Source of the DNA: CAZPBO01 sp964584815
GTDB taxonomy: Bacteria > Planctomycetota > SKW154
NCBI GenBank assembly: GCA_964584815.1
Contig: CAZPBO010000012.1
Location: 1-39,735 of the forward strand
Direction: 5' to 3'
DNA: 39,735 bases
The position numbers and the translations under genes were made by a program. Position 1 is the first letter of the stretch, and each line of letters opens with the position of its first letter. This document shows, in pieces, positions 8,312 to 16,287 of this stretch. The notes beneath the pieces are model-generated. The model made no database searches. It was not told where the DNA came from and saw only the letters and a list, made by a program, of their open reading frames with translations.

Positions 8312-9282
8312 AGCCCCATCGCCTCCCTCACAAGTCGCATTGTCTCCTCCGCCACCTCCTTCGCTTTCTTCGCCCCCTCAACTAATATTTCGTCAATACT
8401 GCTTCTGCTACGCAGGAGGCGTTCGCGCCTCTGACGGATAGGCTCAAGGAAGGCGACCAGTTTTTCGGCGAGGTTTCTTTTGCAGTCAACGCAACCTATC
8501 TGCGCCGCCTCGCATTGTGGACGGATTTTCTCCGCCTCATCCGAAAACATAGCCTGCCACCACGGAAACAGGTTACACTCATCAGGATGTCCTGGGTCTT
8601 TTCTGCGGGCGCGTTTTATGTCGGTCAGCGCCGCCATCACTTTATTCCTTATCTTGTCAGGCTCATCCGCCAAGTTAATTGTGTTGTTGTAGGTCTTTGA
8701 CATCTTGCGTCCGTCAAGCCCGCCCAAGCGCGGAACAGGCGTCAGCAGCGCCTCCGGCTCGGGAAAGACCTCCGAATAAAGTGCGTTGAAACGGCGTGCC
8801 AACTCGCGTGTTATCTCAAGGTGGGGCAGTTGGTCCTCACCAACGGGCACAACCGCAGCACGGTATATCAGAATGTCGGCAGCCTGAAGCACAGGATATC
8901 CCAGAAATGTGTAGTTTGTCAGGTTGGCGCCGTCGGGCTGTCGCAGGCGCTCTTTATATGTGGGGCATCTGTAAAGCCTGCCCAACTTTATCAGGTTGCC
9001 GAATACCATCATCAACTCAAGATGCTGCGGCACATCGGAGTGACGAAACAGAACGCAGCGTTTCGGGTCAAGTCCGCAGGCAAGCCATTCCGCCACCACA
9101 ACATAGGTGTTCTCCTTCACCGCCGCGGGGTGGTTGTATTCGCTCATAAGCGCGTGCCAGTCGGCGACCATATAGAAGCAGTCGTATTTTTCTTGAAGCG
9201 CGACCCAGTTACGGAGCGCCCCCACATAGTTGCCTATATGCATACAACCTGTGGGACGCATTCCCGAAAGCAGACGCTTCAC
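8308..9282 (-). CDS. trpS: Tryptophanyl-tRNA synthetase
   Basis: 324 residues. Class I synthetase charging tRNA-Trp. 'SGMRPTGCMHIGNYVGAL' contains the HIGH-type motif (residues 15-18, HIGN), and 'GLDGRKMSKT' the KMSKS-type motif (193-197). The C-terminal 'GCVDCKRNLAE' pattern is also typical. GTG 9282 is chosen because AGGAGG lies six bases upstream and the conserved N-terminus starts there; a further upstream frame would add 28 unrelated residues. The Shine-Dalgarno site overlaps the stop of the M50 protease gene. Confidence 0.95.
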   Translation of the reverse strand: MKRLLSGMRPTGCMHIGNYVGALRNWVALQEKYDCFYMVADWHALMSEYNHPAAVKENTYVVVAEWLACGLDPKRCVLFRHSDVPQHLELMMVFGNLIKLGRLYRCPTYKERLRQPDGANLTNYTFLGYPVLQAADILIYRAAVVPVGEDQLPHLEITRELARRFNALYSEVFPEPEALLTPVPRLGGLDGRKMSKTYNNTINLADEPDKIRNKVMAALTDIKRARRKDPGHPDECNLFPWWQAMFSDEAEKIRPQCEAAQIGCVDCKRNLAEKLVAFLEPIRQRRERLLRSRSSIDEILVEGAKKAKEVAEETMRLVREAMGL

Positions 9283-9292
9283 ACAACGCCTC

Positions 9293-9958
9293 CTACCAAA
9301 CAAAACTGACCCAGCCGTGCCCCGCCAGAAACATCGCCGCCTTTGCAATGTAGTCCACAGGCGCAAAGAAGTTTATGCCCTGAAAAGCCCTGCCCAAACC
9401 GATAAGCAGAATCACAAGAATAAAGAAGCCGAACGGCGCGATGCTCATATACTGTGCCCGCAGATGACGCGGCAGAAGATACTGAAATATGTGGCTGCCG
9501 TCAAGCGGCGGTATCGGCAGAAGGTTGAAGAACACAAGCACAGAATTGACGACGATGCCCGTCAGCAGCAAGGTATGGTTGAGGCTGTTGGGACGGGCAA
9601 GATGGAGAAGCAGCGCCAGAACAACCGCGAACAAGAAATTTGCCGCAACGCCGGCAAGCGAGACCAAAATATCGCCGCGCACATAATGGCGGTAGTTGAA
9701 CGGATTGACGGGAACAGGCTTTGCCCAACCAAACGGCGCTTTCATCACAAGATATGTGATTATCGGCACAAGAATACTGCCGAAAGGGTCAAGGTGGACT
9801 ATCGGATTAAGGGAGATTCTGCCGGCATTTTTGGCGGTGGGGTCTCCCATCCAGTTCGCCACTAATGCGTGTCCCACCTCGTGAAAGACAATTGCATAAA
9901 GCAGTATGAAAAGCACCCCGCCTGTAATATAAATTTTGTCAAAAGAGAGCGCCAGCAA
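9293..9958 (-). CDS. Site-2-protease-type (M50) membrane metalloprotease
   Basis: 221 residues with about five or six membrane segments. The zinc motif is 'FHEVGH' (His26, Glu27, His30) and the third ligand lies in 'NLLPIPPLDGS' (Asp153). This is the short bacterial M50 form often found next to trpS and scpA in a conserved neighbourhood, exactly as here; no PDZ domain is present. Such proteases cleave substrates inside the membrane, but targets of this subfamily are not established. It begins with TTG, supported by AAGGAG seven bases upstream, which overlaps the end of the epimerase gene. Confidence 0.92.
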   Translation of the reverse strand: MLALSFDKIYITGGVLFILLYAIVFHEVGHALVANWMGDPTAKNAGRISLNPIVHLDPFGSILVPIITYLVMKAPFGWAKPVPVNPFNYRHYVRGDILVSLAGVAANFLFAVVLALLLHLARPNSLNHTLLLTGIVVNSVLVFFNLLPIPPLDGSHIFQYLLPRHLRAQYMSIAPFGFFILVILLIGLGRAFQGINFFAPVDYIAKAAMFLAGHGWVSFVW

Positions 9959-9961
9959 CGC

Positions 9962-10360
9962 TCACTCCTTCTGGCAAACCTCAATCAGAACACGCCCTGT
10001 GGAGGAAGGATGCAGGAAAGCAACAAGTTTTCCTCCGGCACCTTCGCGGGGCTTTTCGTCTATCAGACTGACACCTTGGTGAGCCAGAGTGGTCAGGGCG
10101 CTCTCAATATCGCGCACACCGAAGGCAATATGGTGCACGCCCTGCCCGCGTTTGGCAAGAAACTTCGCCACCGCCGAATCCTCCGATGTCGGCTCCAGCA
10201 ACTCCACCCGAACACCGCCAACATCATAAAAGCAAACACGCACTTTCTGCTCCGCCACCTCCTCAAAACCTGACGGCTCCCCAAACAATTTATCAAAAAC
10301 CTTTCGCGCTTCCTGCAGCGACTCCACCGCTATCCCTATGTGGTCAACCACCTCAAGCAC
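9962..10360 (-). CDS. mce: Methylmalonyl-CoA epimerase (VOC superfamily)
   Basis: 132 residues, GTG start behind a purine-rich GGAGGGGAG site. Methylmalonyl-CoA epimerase interconverts (R)- and (S)-methylmalonyl-CoA beside the cobalamin-dependent mutase. The VOC metal-site residues are recognisable: His in 'VDHIGIAV' (residue 7), 'GVRVELLEP', His in 'GVHHIAFGV', and Glu in 'LIEVCQ'. The gene overlaps the preceding cobalamin-binding-domain gene by eight bases, which supports a methylmalonyl-CoA role. The mutase large subunit is not in this window. Confidence 0.9.
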   Translation of the reverse strand: MLEVVDHIGIAVESLQEARKVFDKLFGEPSGFEEVAEQKVRVCFYDVGGVRVELLEPTSEDSAVAKFLAKRGQGVHHIAFGVRDIESALTTLAHQGVSLIDEKPREGAGGKLVAFLHPSSTGRVLIEVCQKE

Positions 10361-10751
10361 CTTCTCCCCTCCTCACATTCTCCTTTATGAAATTGACTAT
10401 CTCACCAAGAGATGTTCCTGGGGTAAAGACGCCCTTAAAGCCTGCTTTGCGCAGCGCTTCCCTGTCACGCTCGGGTATGATTCCGCCACAGACAAACAGA
10501 ATCTCCTTCCCCGCCTTTTTGCGAACCTCTTCCGCCACTTTCGGGAAGAGCGCCAGATGGGCACCCGATAGGCAAGAAAGCCCCACCACATCCGCATCCT
10601 CTTCCACCACGGCTTTCGCAATTTCTGAAGGCGTTTTGCGGATACCAAGATAAACAACCTCCATACCCGCATCACGCAGCGCACGCGCCACCACCTGAAC
10701 ACCCCTGTTGTGACCATCAAGACCCGGTTTTGCCAGAATCACTTTTATCAT
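10353..10751 (-). CDS. Stand-alone cobalamin-binding domain (mutase small-subunit type)
   Basis: 132 residues from ATG 10751. It begins directly with the B12 domain: 'LAKPGLDGHNRG' holds the DxHxxG cobalt-ligand motif (Asp12, His14, Gly17), then 'VVGLSCLSGAH' and 'CGGIIPERD'. This matches the C-terminal domain of methylmalonyl-CoA mutase and related acyl-CoA mutases, here as a separate small subunit. It overlaps nadA by 35 bp upstream and the epimerase by eight bp downstream. The partner catalytic subunit must be encoded elsewhere. Confidence 0.9.
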   Translation of the reverse strand: MIKVILAKPGLDGHNRGVQVVARALRDAGMEVVYLGIRKTPSEIAKAVVEEDADVVGLSCLSGAHLALFPKVAEEVRKKAGKEILFVCGGIIPERDREALRKAGFKGVFTPGTSLGEIVNFIKENVRRGEGA

Positions 10752-11682
10752 CGCTGCGCCTCCAATCCAGCATCCGCTGAACCGCCCGACGCGCATTGTC
10801 CGCCACTTCACCCTCCACCCTCACCTCATAACGCATCTCTTTCAGCGCTTCAAGTAACCTGTCAAGCGTCACCGCTTTCATTGAGGGACAAACCGCGTGC
10901 CCCAAAGCGGGGAAGAACCGCTTGGTGGGGTTCTCCCGCCGCAGACGCGCCAGAAGCCCCACCTCCGTCGCAATTATGAAGTCCACCGCATCACTTTCTG
11001 ACGCCGCCTTCACCATACCGCCTGTGGACAGCACCGCATCCGCCAATGCCGTCACCTCTGGACGGCATTCAGGATGCACGAAAATGTCAGCACCAGGATA
11101 CTCACCGCGCATCTTCTGTATGTCTGATGCGCTTATCGCGGTGTGGGTAGGACAGAAACCGTCCCACAAAATCACATCCTGCCTCTTCAACTTCTGCGCA
11201 CACCAAGTTCCCAGATACCTGTCGGGAACGAATATCACTGGTTTATTTAAGGAGGCAACTATTTTTTCGGCGTTTGCGGATGTGCAGCAGATGTCGGAGA
11301 CCGCTTTGACCGCCGCGCTTGAATTGACATATGTCACAACCACCGCGTCTGGATGGCGCTTTTTCATCTCCAAAACAGCGTCAGGGGTCGCCATCGCCGC
11401 CATCGGACAGACCGCGTGCTTATCGGGTATCAGCACTGTTTTGTCAGGGCATAAAAGCGCGGCTGTCTCCGCCATAAAGTCCACCCCGCAGAAAACCACC
11501 ACATCCGCCTCGGTCTGCGCCACCTTCAACGCCAACTCCAGACTGTCCCCACAGTAATCAGCAATCTCCTGAATCAGAGGACGCTGGTAGTTGTGGGCAA
11601 CGATAATGGCGTTGCGCCGTCTTTTCCACTCCTTTATCTGCTCCACGACCCGCATCTCATCTGGGGAGAAAAGTTGCCGCAT
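10717..11682 (-). CDS. nadA: Quinolinate synthase
   Basis: 321 residues. NadA condenses iminoaspartate and dihydroxyacetone phosphate to quinolinate for NAD synthesis using a [4Fe-4S] cluster. Seen are 'AIIVAHNYQRP', 'VVVFCGVDFMAETA', the three cluster cysteines in 'AVCPMAAM' (Cys92), 'CCTSANA' (Cys133) and 'HAVCPSMKAVTL', and 'FVHPECRPEV'. ATG 11682 is favoured by GGAGAT upstream; a second ATG at 11655 would also keep the whole domain. It overlaps bioB by 26 bp. nadB and nadC are not in the window. Confidence 0.94.
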   Translation of the reverse strand: MRQLFSPDEMRVVEQIKEWKRRRNAIIVAHNYQRPLIQEIADYCGDSLELALKVAQTEADVVVFCGVDFMAETAALLCPDKTVLIPDKHAVCPMAAMATPDAVLEMKKRHPDAVVVTYVNSSAAVKAVSDICCTSANAEKIVASLNKPVIFVPDRYLGTWCAQKLKRQDVILWDGFCPTHTAISASDIQKMRGEYPGADIFVHPECRPEVTALADAVLSTGGMVKAASESDAVDFIIATEVGLLARLRRENPTKRFFPALGHAVCPSMKAVTLDRLLEALKEMRYEVRVEGEVADNARRAVQRMLDWRRSDDKSDSGKTGS

Positions 11683-12646
11683 CTTTAATCATCTCCATAT
11701 CGGTTTTGAGTTGGCGCCCGCTAACAGTCAGATATCCGCCGATTATGATACCGTTGGCACCGCTGGCAAGCGCCATCCCTTGAAAATCGCGCAATTTCTG
11801 CTCCCTGCCACCCGCCACCTTTATCGTCGCACTTGGGTTTATCAACCGAAACAGCGCCACAGTCTTCAACGCCTCCTCCACCGACAGAGAACGCGCCCCT
11901 TCAAGCGGCGTCCCTTTATGCGGTATCAGAATGTTTATCGGAATGCAGTCGGCACCCAACTCTCGCAGCAAATACGCCATATCCAACCTATCGCCCCATC
12001 CCTCACCCATACCCACTATTCCGCCGCTGCACAACTCCATACCCGCCGATTTAACACATCTTGCGTTCTCCACGCGAACAGAGAAGGAGTGGGTGGTGCA
12101 GATTCTGGGATAGAATTTGGGGGATGTCTCCAGATTGTGGTTGTAACGGGAGCAGCCGGCTTGCTTAAGAGCAGCGGCGCGTTCGGGAGTCAAATCACCA
12201 AGACTACAGTCAAGCGCCAATTCAGGAAACGCTTCTCTGATACGGCGAACCGCCGAAACCACCCGTTCAAACTCCTCATCGGAAAGTCTCCGTCCGCTTG
12301 TGACGACGCAGAAGCGATGCGCGCCCGCCGCAGCAGCCTCACGCGCCGCCTCCACTATCACATCCTCGCGCACCAACTCCCATCTACGCACATCCGTCCT
12401 GTGATGACGCGACTGTGCACAGAACGCGCAGTTCTCCCCACACAAACCGCTCTTCGCGTTCAAAAGCCAGCATAAATCTACACCTCTGCACATGCGGCTA
12501 CGCACATAATGCGCCACCCCACATAAAAGCGGCGTCCACTCAACACCAAGCCCCACCAATTCCTCCGCAACCTCACGACTCACACCACCACCAAGCGCCT
12601 CTTCTTGCGCCTTCCTCAACAACCCCCACTTATCCACGCTGAACAC
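11657..12646 (-). CDS. bioB: Biotin synthase
   Basis: 329 residues, GTG start. Radical SAM enzyme inserting sulfur into dethiobiotin. The SAM cluster motif is Cys69, Cys73 and Cys76 in 'LCGENCAFC'. Further landmarks are 'HRFCVVTSG', 'CSRYNHNLETSP' and 'LCSGGIVGMGE'. In E. coli the second cluster is held by three Cys and Arg260 in 'VRLSAGRE'; here the aligned segment is 'IKVAGGREQ', with Lys276 at the Arg position. bioB is the first gene of the operon and has a plausible promoter just upstream. Other biotin genes are absent from the window. Confidence 0.93.
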   Translation of the reverse strand: MFSVDKWGLLRKAQEEALGGGVSREVAEELVGLGVEWTPLLCGVAHYVRSRMCRGVDLCWLLNAKSGLCGENCAFCAQSRHHRTDVRRWELVREDVIVEAAREAAAAGAHRFCVVTSGRRLSDEEFERVVSAVRRIREAFPELALDCSLGDLTPERAAALKQAGCSRYNHNLETSPKFYPRICTTHSFSVRVENARCVKSAGMELCSGGIVGMGEGWGDRLDMAYLLRELGADCIPINILIPHKGTPLEGARSLSVEEALKTVALFRLINPSATIKVAGGREQKLRDFQGMALASGANGIIIGGYLTVSGRQLKTDMEMIKDAATFLPR

Positions 12647-12667
12647 CTCACTGCAGATGACGACCTG

Positions 12668-12695
12668 ATTGTAACACCATCAAACGCCACGACAA
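12668..12695 (-). promoter_or_regulatory. Putative promoter of the bioB-nadA-...-CPBP operon
   Basis: On the minus strand TTGTCG (12695-12690) and TACAAT (12673-12668) are spaced by 16 bp, 22 bp before the bioB GTG. The -35 box is weak, the -10 box good. Confidence 0.5.
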
Positions 12696-12717
12696 GTATC
12701 AATCCCATATTTGCGCC

Positions 12718-12746
12718 TTGCCATACGCGGTTTCAATCGCTATTCT
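12718..12746 (+). promoter_or_regulatory. Putative promoter of the pseudouridine synthase gene
   Basis: TTGCCA (12718-12723) and TATTCT (12741-12746) with a 17-bp spacer; the ATG follows at 12770 behind GGAG. Divergent from the bioB promoter. Confidence 0.5.
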
Positions 12747-12769
12747 ACTTAAAAAGCGGAGAAAAATAT

Positions 12770-13759
12770 ATGCGTGATATGAGCCAGCCCGAACATCAGA
12801 AACGGTTTGTTGTGGACCTGCTTTATGATGGCAGACGCCTTGATAAGTTCCTCCGCTTCAAACTCCACTGGCGTAGCCGCAGCGAAATTCAGAAAAAGAT
12901 TGAACGCGGTGAGGTCCTCCTCAATGGGAGACCTGCAAAACCAAGCCAGACTCTCAAAGAGGGTGATGAGGTGGTGGTTCTGCTTGATGTGCCAGATGTT
13001 GACCTTGACAAAATCCCTGTGGAGACGCTTTATGAAGACGAGCATATCTGGGTCGTCAACAAACCTGCCGGGGTTATGTGCCATCCCACAGGACGCCACA
13101 TCTTCGGCACCGTCTTAAATGTTCTGTTTAAGCGAATGAAGGACCGCGGTGAACTGACAAAAGAGAAAAAACCACACCTGTGCCACAGGCTTGACCTGCA
13201 TACAAGCGGTGTGCTGGTGGTGGCGAAGACGCTTGAGGCGCGCCGTGCCCTGCAGGAAGCCTTTGAAAAAGATGAGGTCACAAAGTTCTATCTGGCTGTG
13301 GTTGAGGGAACACCAGAGCCGCAGGAAGGAAAAATTGATGCAGCGATAGCGCCGATTGTCGGCGCCCCACGCCTCAAAATGGAAGTCACCCCTCACGGCT
13401 ATCCATCACTGACGCTATATCGGGTGGTTGAGCGCTTTGTTTGCCAGAACCGCGCAGATTTCAGCCTCGTTGAGTGCGACTTAAGAACAGGACGCACACA
13501 TCAAATCCGCATCCATCTGGCGCATATCGGGCATCCCGTTGTGTGCGATGAGATATACGGGGTAAGGACGAAACTGCGCCGCGGCGATTTGGGACTTGCC
13601 CCACCTGAAGAGGTCATCACAGAACGGCAAGCACTCCACGCTCACCGCCTAATCCTCAATCATCCCATAACAGGAAAACGGCTTGAGATAGAAGCGCCGT
13701 TGCCGAAAGATATGCGCCGCCTGCTCACCACGCTGCGTCAAGCCTCAAGGAGCGCCTGA
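12770..13759 (+). CDS. RluA/RluD-family pseudouridine synthase
   Basis: 329 residues. An N-terminal S4 RNA-binding domain (about 12-72, 'RLDKFLRFKL...GEVLLNG') precedes the catalytic domain with 'WVVNKPAGVMCHPTG', the active-site Asp142 in 'HRLDLHTSG', and 'LRTGRTHQIRIHLAHIGHP'. These enzymes make pseudouridine in 23S rRNA or tRNA; the exact site cannot be told, though S4 plus this length resembles RluD. ATG 12770 is chosen over an earlier frame because GGAG lies eight bases upstream and a promoter precedes it; ATG 12779 is an alternative. The 3' end overlaps a convergent gene by 22 bp. Confidence 0.9.
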   Translation: MRDMSQPEHQKRFVVDLLYDGRRLDKFLRFKLHWRSRSEIQKKIERGEVLLNGRPAKPSQTLKEGDEVVVLLDVPDVDLDKIPVETLYEDEHIWVVNKPAGVMCHPTGRHIFGTVLNVLFKRMKDRGELTKEKKPHLCHRLDLHTSGVLVVAKTLEARRALQEAFEKDEVTKFYLAVVEGTPEPQEGKIDAAIAPIVGAPRLKMEVTPHGYPSLTLYRVVERFVCQNRADFSLVECDLRTGRTHQIRIHLAHIGHPVVCDEIYGVRTKLRRGDLGLAPPEEVITERQALHAHRLILNHPITGKRLEIEAPLPKDMRRLLTTLRQASRSA

Positions 13760-14571
13760 ATAAGGCGCTGTGGCGCAAAACGGCGCACCACCTCCGCCGC
13801 ACCACCCTCATATCGCCGCCTCCCCAAATCAAACCCCGCCAGCCTTGCCGCCTCTACCACCACATCCAACCCCACACAAACCCCATCACCAAGAAGGTCA
13901 ACGCCCTCAAACGGCTCTAACACAACACATTTGCCCATATGGAGACAGTCCGAAAGCAACCCATCCAAACCCTGGCACAGAGGATACACAACAACATCGG
14001 CTTTCGCGACTTCTGCCAGCATATCCTCATACCTGCGTGTCGCCCTATAAAGACTCCGCTTCAGCCGCGCCCTGCTCCACCCCGCCCCCACACCACGCAC
14101 ACCAATTCCATTCTCCGCCAACGCCCTCACCACCTGCTCCCGCACAGGATGCCACGCCCCAACGACCGCAACACCTCCACCGCTTCGGGAAGGCGGCGCA
14201 ATGCTGCGGGACGGCGGAGTAAGCCACAAAAAGGCGCGCTTGGCTCCGCCCGCCGACATAACCACATCCGAAAACGGGGAAACAACCACAAAGTCCTCAA
14301 GCGACATGCCGCCAAAACCGGTGGAACGCTCAACCCAAAAGACAGTCAGCGCATTCGTCGCGGAAGGTGCTGCCCGCCCAGCAACTTCAGAAACACAGAA
14401 GAGAACATCGCAGCGCCGTGCAAACACATCCTCTGGCGCCAGAAACTGCCCATTTTCAAAAGATGCTTCCAGCCGCACAAACTCCACCCTGTGTCCCGCC
14501 GCCTGAAGAGCGTCCGTAAAACCCGCCCATCTCCCGTATCTGTCCTTGACAACAACCACAACAATATGCAT
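13738..14571 (-). CDS. Glycosyltransferase-like protein (CgeB/GT4-type fold)
   Basis: 277 residues from ATG 14571, which follows AGGAGGT. The first part has a Rossmann-like start ('MHIVVVVVKDRYGRW', 'ALQAAGHRVEFVRL') and 'RCDVLFCVSE'. The second part has 'VVGAWHPVREQVVRALAENG', 'ADVVVYPLCQGLDGLLSDCL' and 'GKCVVLEP', resembling the C-terminal nucleotide-sugar domain of GT4/CgeB-like glycosyltransferases. No clear catalytic residues are identified, so this stays a fold-level call. It is monocistronic on the minus strand, with its own putative promoter. Confidence 0.6.
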   Translation of the reverse strand: MHIVVVVVKDRYGRWAGFTDALQAAGHRVEFVRLEASFENGQFLAPEDVFARRCDVLFCVSEVAGRAAPSATNALTVFWVERSTGFGGMSLEDFVVVSPFSDVVMSAGGAKRAFLWLTPPSRSIAPPSRSGGGVAVVGAWHPVREQVVRALAENGIGVRGVGAGWSRARLKRSLYRATRRYEDMLAEVAKADVVVYPLCQGLDGLLSDCLHMGKCVVLEPFEGVDLLGDGVCVGLDVVVEAARLAGFDLGRRRYEGGAAEVVRRFAPQRLIQALLEA

Positions 14572-14592
14572 ACACTCACCTCCTAACCGCAA

Positions 14593-14620
14593 ATATTATG
14601 AACAAAGATGCAACCATCAA
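14593..14620 (-). promoter_or_regulatory. Putative promoter of the glycosyltransferase-like gene
   Basis: On the minus strand TTGATG (14620-14615) and TAATAT (14598-14593), spacer 16 bp, about 22 bp before the ATG at 14571. Confidence 0.45.
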
Positions 14621-14629
14621 GGGTTTTGC

Positions 14630-14658
14630 TTGACTGAAGCGGCGGGAACAGTTTTAAT
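14630..14658 (+). promoter_or_regulatory. Sigma70-like promoter of trpB
   Basis: TTGACT (14630-14635) and TTTAAT (14653-14658) with a 17-bp spacer, 40 bp upstream of the start codon; AAGGAG at 14685-14690. Confidence 0.65.
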
Positions 14659-14697
14659 CACGAAAAAGTTGTTAGGGGTCGTTTAAGGAGTGGTAAG

Positions 14698-16017
14698 ATG
14701 GGATTTGAGGACTTGAAAAAGAGACAGATTCAGTTAAGCATTGATGAGATGCCGCGGCAGTGGTACAACATCCTCCCCGACCTGCCGGAACCGTTTCCCC
14801 CACCCAAGGACCCCGACGAGGGACCTTCGCGACTGGAGAATCTACCGAAGATGATGATAAAGACCTGTCTTGAGCAGGAGATGTCGGAGGAGAGATGGAT
14901 TGAGATACCAGAAGGTGTTCTGGAACTGTATGTTCGCGCGGGTCGTCCGCGTCCGCTTTACCGCGCCAAAAACCTTGAAGAGGTGCTTGGCACCCCAGCA
15001 AAAATGTTTTACAAAGCCGAGTTCTACAGCCCAACAGGAAGCCACAAAGTGAACACGGCACTTCCGCAGGCGTTCTACGCCAAGCAGGAGGGATTTGAGC
15101 GCCTGACGACGGAGACAGCAGCGGGGCAGTGGGGAACAGCGGTCTGTTACGCCGCCGCGCTTGTAGGACTCAAATGCACCGTCTATTGGGTCCGCTCAGT
15201 CTACAACTGGAAAAAGGATAGACTTGCACTGATGCGTATGTTCGGTGGTGATGTTTACGCCTCACCCTCCACCAGAACCGAAGCAGGACGCAAAATCTAC
15301 GAAAAAGACCCCAACCACCCAGGCTCCCTTGCTATTGCGATATCAGAAGGACTTGAGGATTCGCTCAACGACCCCAAGGCGGTCTACTCGCTCGGTTCGG
15401 TCTTAAACCATGTTCTGATGCATCAGACGATAATCGGACTTGAGACGCTGAAGCAGATGGAGAAGGTGGGTGAGTATCCTGATATTGTGATATCCTGTCT
15501 CGGCGGAGGGTCAAATTTCGGTGGGTTGGCGCTGCCGTTCTACGGACAGGTTCTACGCAAAGAAGCGCCGAAAGATGTGCGCTTCATCGCCGCCCAAACA
15601 GAATCAGCACCAAACCTGCAAGGCGAATACCGCTACGACTTCGCCGACCACGCCGGGATAACCCCGCTTCTGAAGATGTATACTCTTGGTCACCAAATAG
15701 AGCCACCGCCTGTGCGTGGGGACGGTCTGCGTTACCACGGCGCCGCACCCATCCTCTCTCTTCTGCGAAAGCATAATATGCTGGACACCGTTGCCTATCC
15801 AATTGATGAGAAATATGTTTTTGAGAAAGCGGCGCTTTTCACGCGCGTTGAAGGCTATATCCCCGCACCCGAATCGGCGTATTCGGTGGCTTGCGCCATT
15901 GACGAGGCGCTCAAATGCAAAGAACGCGGCGAATCAAAGGTCATACTTTTCAACATCAGCGGACACGGCTTCCTTGACCTTGTAGGTTATCGGGAAGTTT
16001 TGGGAATAGCCGAATAA
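14698..16017 (+). CDS. trpB: Tryptophan synthase beta chain, TrpB2 type
   Basis: 439 residues, longer than TrpB1 (about 400) and typical for TrpB2. PLP enzyme making tryptophan from indole and serine. The PLP lysine is Lys117 in 'SPTGSHKVNTA', the phosphate loop is 'CLGGGSNFGG', and 'TETAAGQWGTAV' is the TrpB2-like active-site stretch. The N-terminal 'WYNILPDLPEPFPPP' is also diagnostic of TrpB2. No trpA lies beside it, as is usual for this class, which may salvage free indole. It has its own promoter. Its last 55 bp are repeated after the following gap by assembly and not by biology. Confidence 0.94.
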   Translation: MGFEDLKKRQIQLSIDEMPRQWYNILPDLPEPFPPPKDPDEGPSRLENLPKMMIKTCLEQEMSEERWIEIPEGVLELYVRAGRPRPLYRAKNLEEVLGTPAKMFYKAEFYSPTGSHKVNTALPQAFYAKQEGFERLTTETAAGQWGTAVCYAAALVGLKCTVYWVRSVYNWKKDRLALMRMFGGDVYASPSTRTEAGRKIYEKDPNHPGSLAIAISEGLEDSLNDPKAVYSLGSVLNHVLMHQTIIGLETLKQMEKVGEYPDIVISCLGGGSNFGGLALPFYGQVLRKEAPKDVRFIAAQTESAPNLQGEYRYDFADHAGITPLLKMYTLGHQIEPPPVRGDGLRYHGAAPILSLLRKHNMLDTVAYPIDEKYVFEKAALFTRVEGYIPAPESAYSVACAIDEALKCKERGESKVILFNISGHGFLDLVGYREVLGIAE

Positions 16018-16177
16018 ACAGCNNNNNNNNNNNNNNNNNNNNNNNNNNNNNNNNNNNNNNNNNNNNNNNNNNNNNNNNNNNNNNNNNNNNNNNNNNNNNN
16101 NNNNNNNNNNNNNNNNNNNNNNGCTTCCTTGACCTTGTAGGTTATCGGGAAGTTTTGGGAATAGCCGAATAAACAGC
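15968..16177. repeat. Identical 55-bp ends flanking a 100-N gap (unmerged contig overlap)
   Basis: 15968-16022 and 16123-16177 are identical over exactly 55 bp and touch the gap on both sides. Both copies contain the end of trpB. The same length recurs at 23169-23378, which points to an assembler k-mer overlap rather than a real duplication. Confidence 0.9.
16023..16122. other. Assembly gap (100 N), probably no missing sequence
   Basis: Exactly 100 N between identical 55-bp ends; collapsing the overlap gives an intact trpB end followed by the atpD promoter region. Confidence 0.95.
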
Positions 16178-16211
16178 AACGCAGATAACGACCAACATCG
16201 CAGACGGTTCC

Positions 16212-16229
16212 AGCAAAAACGGTTTTGCT
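16212..16229. promoter_or_regulatory. Inverted repeat between trpB and atpD
   Basis: AGCAAAA (16212-16218) and TTTTGCT (16223-16229) form a perfect 7-bp arm pair around ACGG. It overlaps the expected -35 region of the atpD promoter. It could be an operator or a weak terminator of trpB; it is AT-rich and lacks a T-tract. Confidence 0.3.
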
Positions 16230-16257
16230 TAAATACGCGTTTGCGTAAAGGTATAAT
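16229..16257 (+). promoter_or_regulatory. Putative promoter of atpD-atpC
   Basis: A perfect TATAAT at 16252-16257 with a weak -35 (TTAAAT, 16229-16234) at 17 bp. The Shine-Dalgarno AGGGAGG and the ATG at 16288 follow. Confidence 0.55.
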
Positions 16258-16287
16258 CCTGCTACATCGGTAGGGAGGCGTTTTTGC

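Noticed and set aside
15968..16177. Direct repeat as a recombination or attachment site
   Set aside because: It touches an N gap on both sides and has the same 55-bp length as the other gap repeat, so it is an assembly overlap.
16212..16229. Intrinsic terminator of trpB
   Set aside because: The stem is AT-rich and no T-tract follows; it overlaps the atpD promoter instead.
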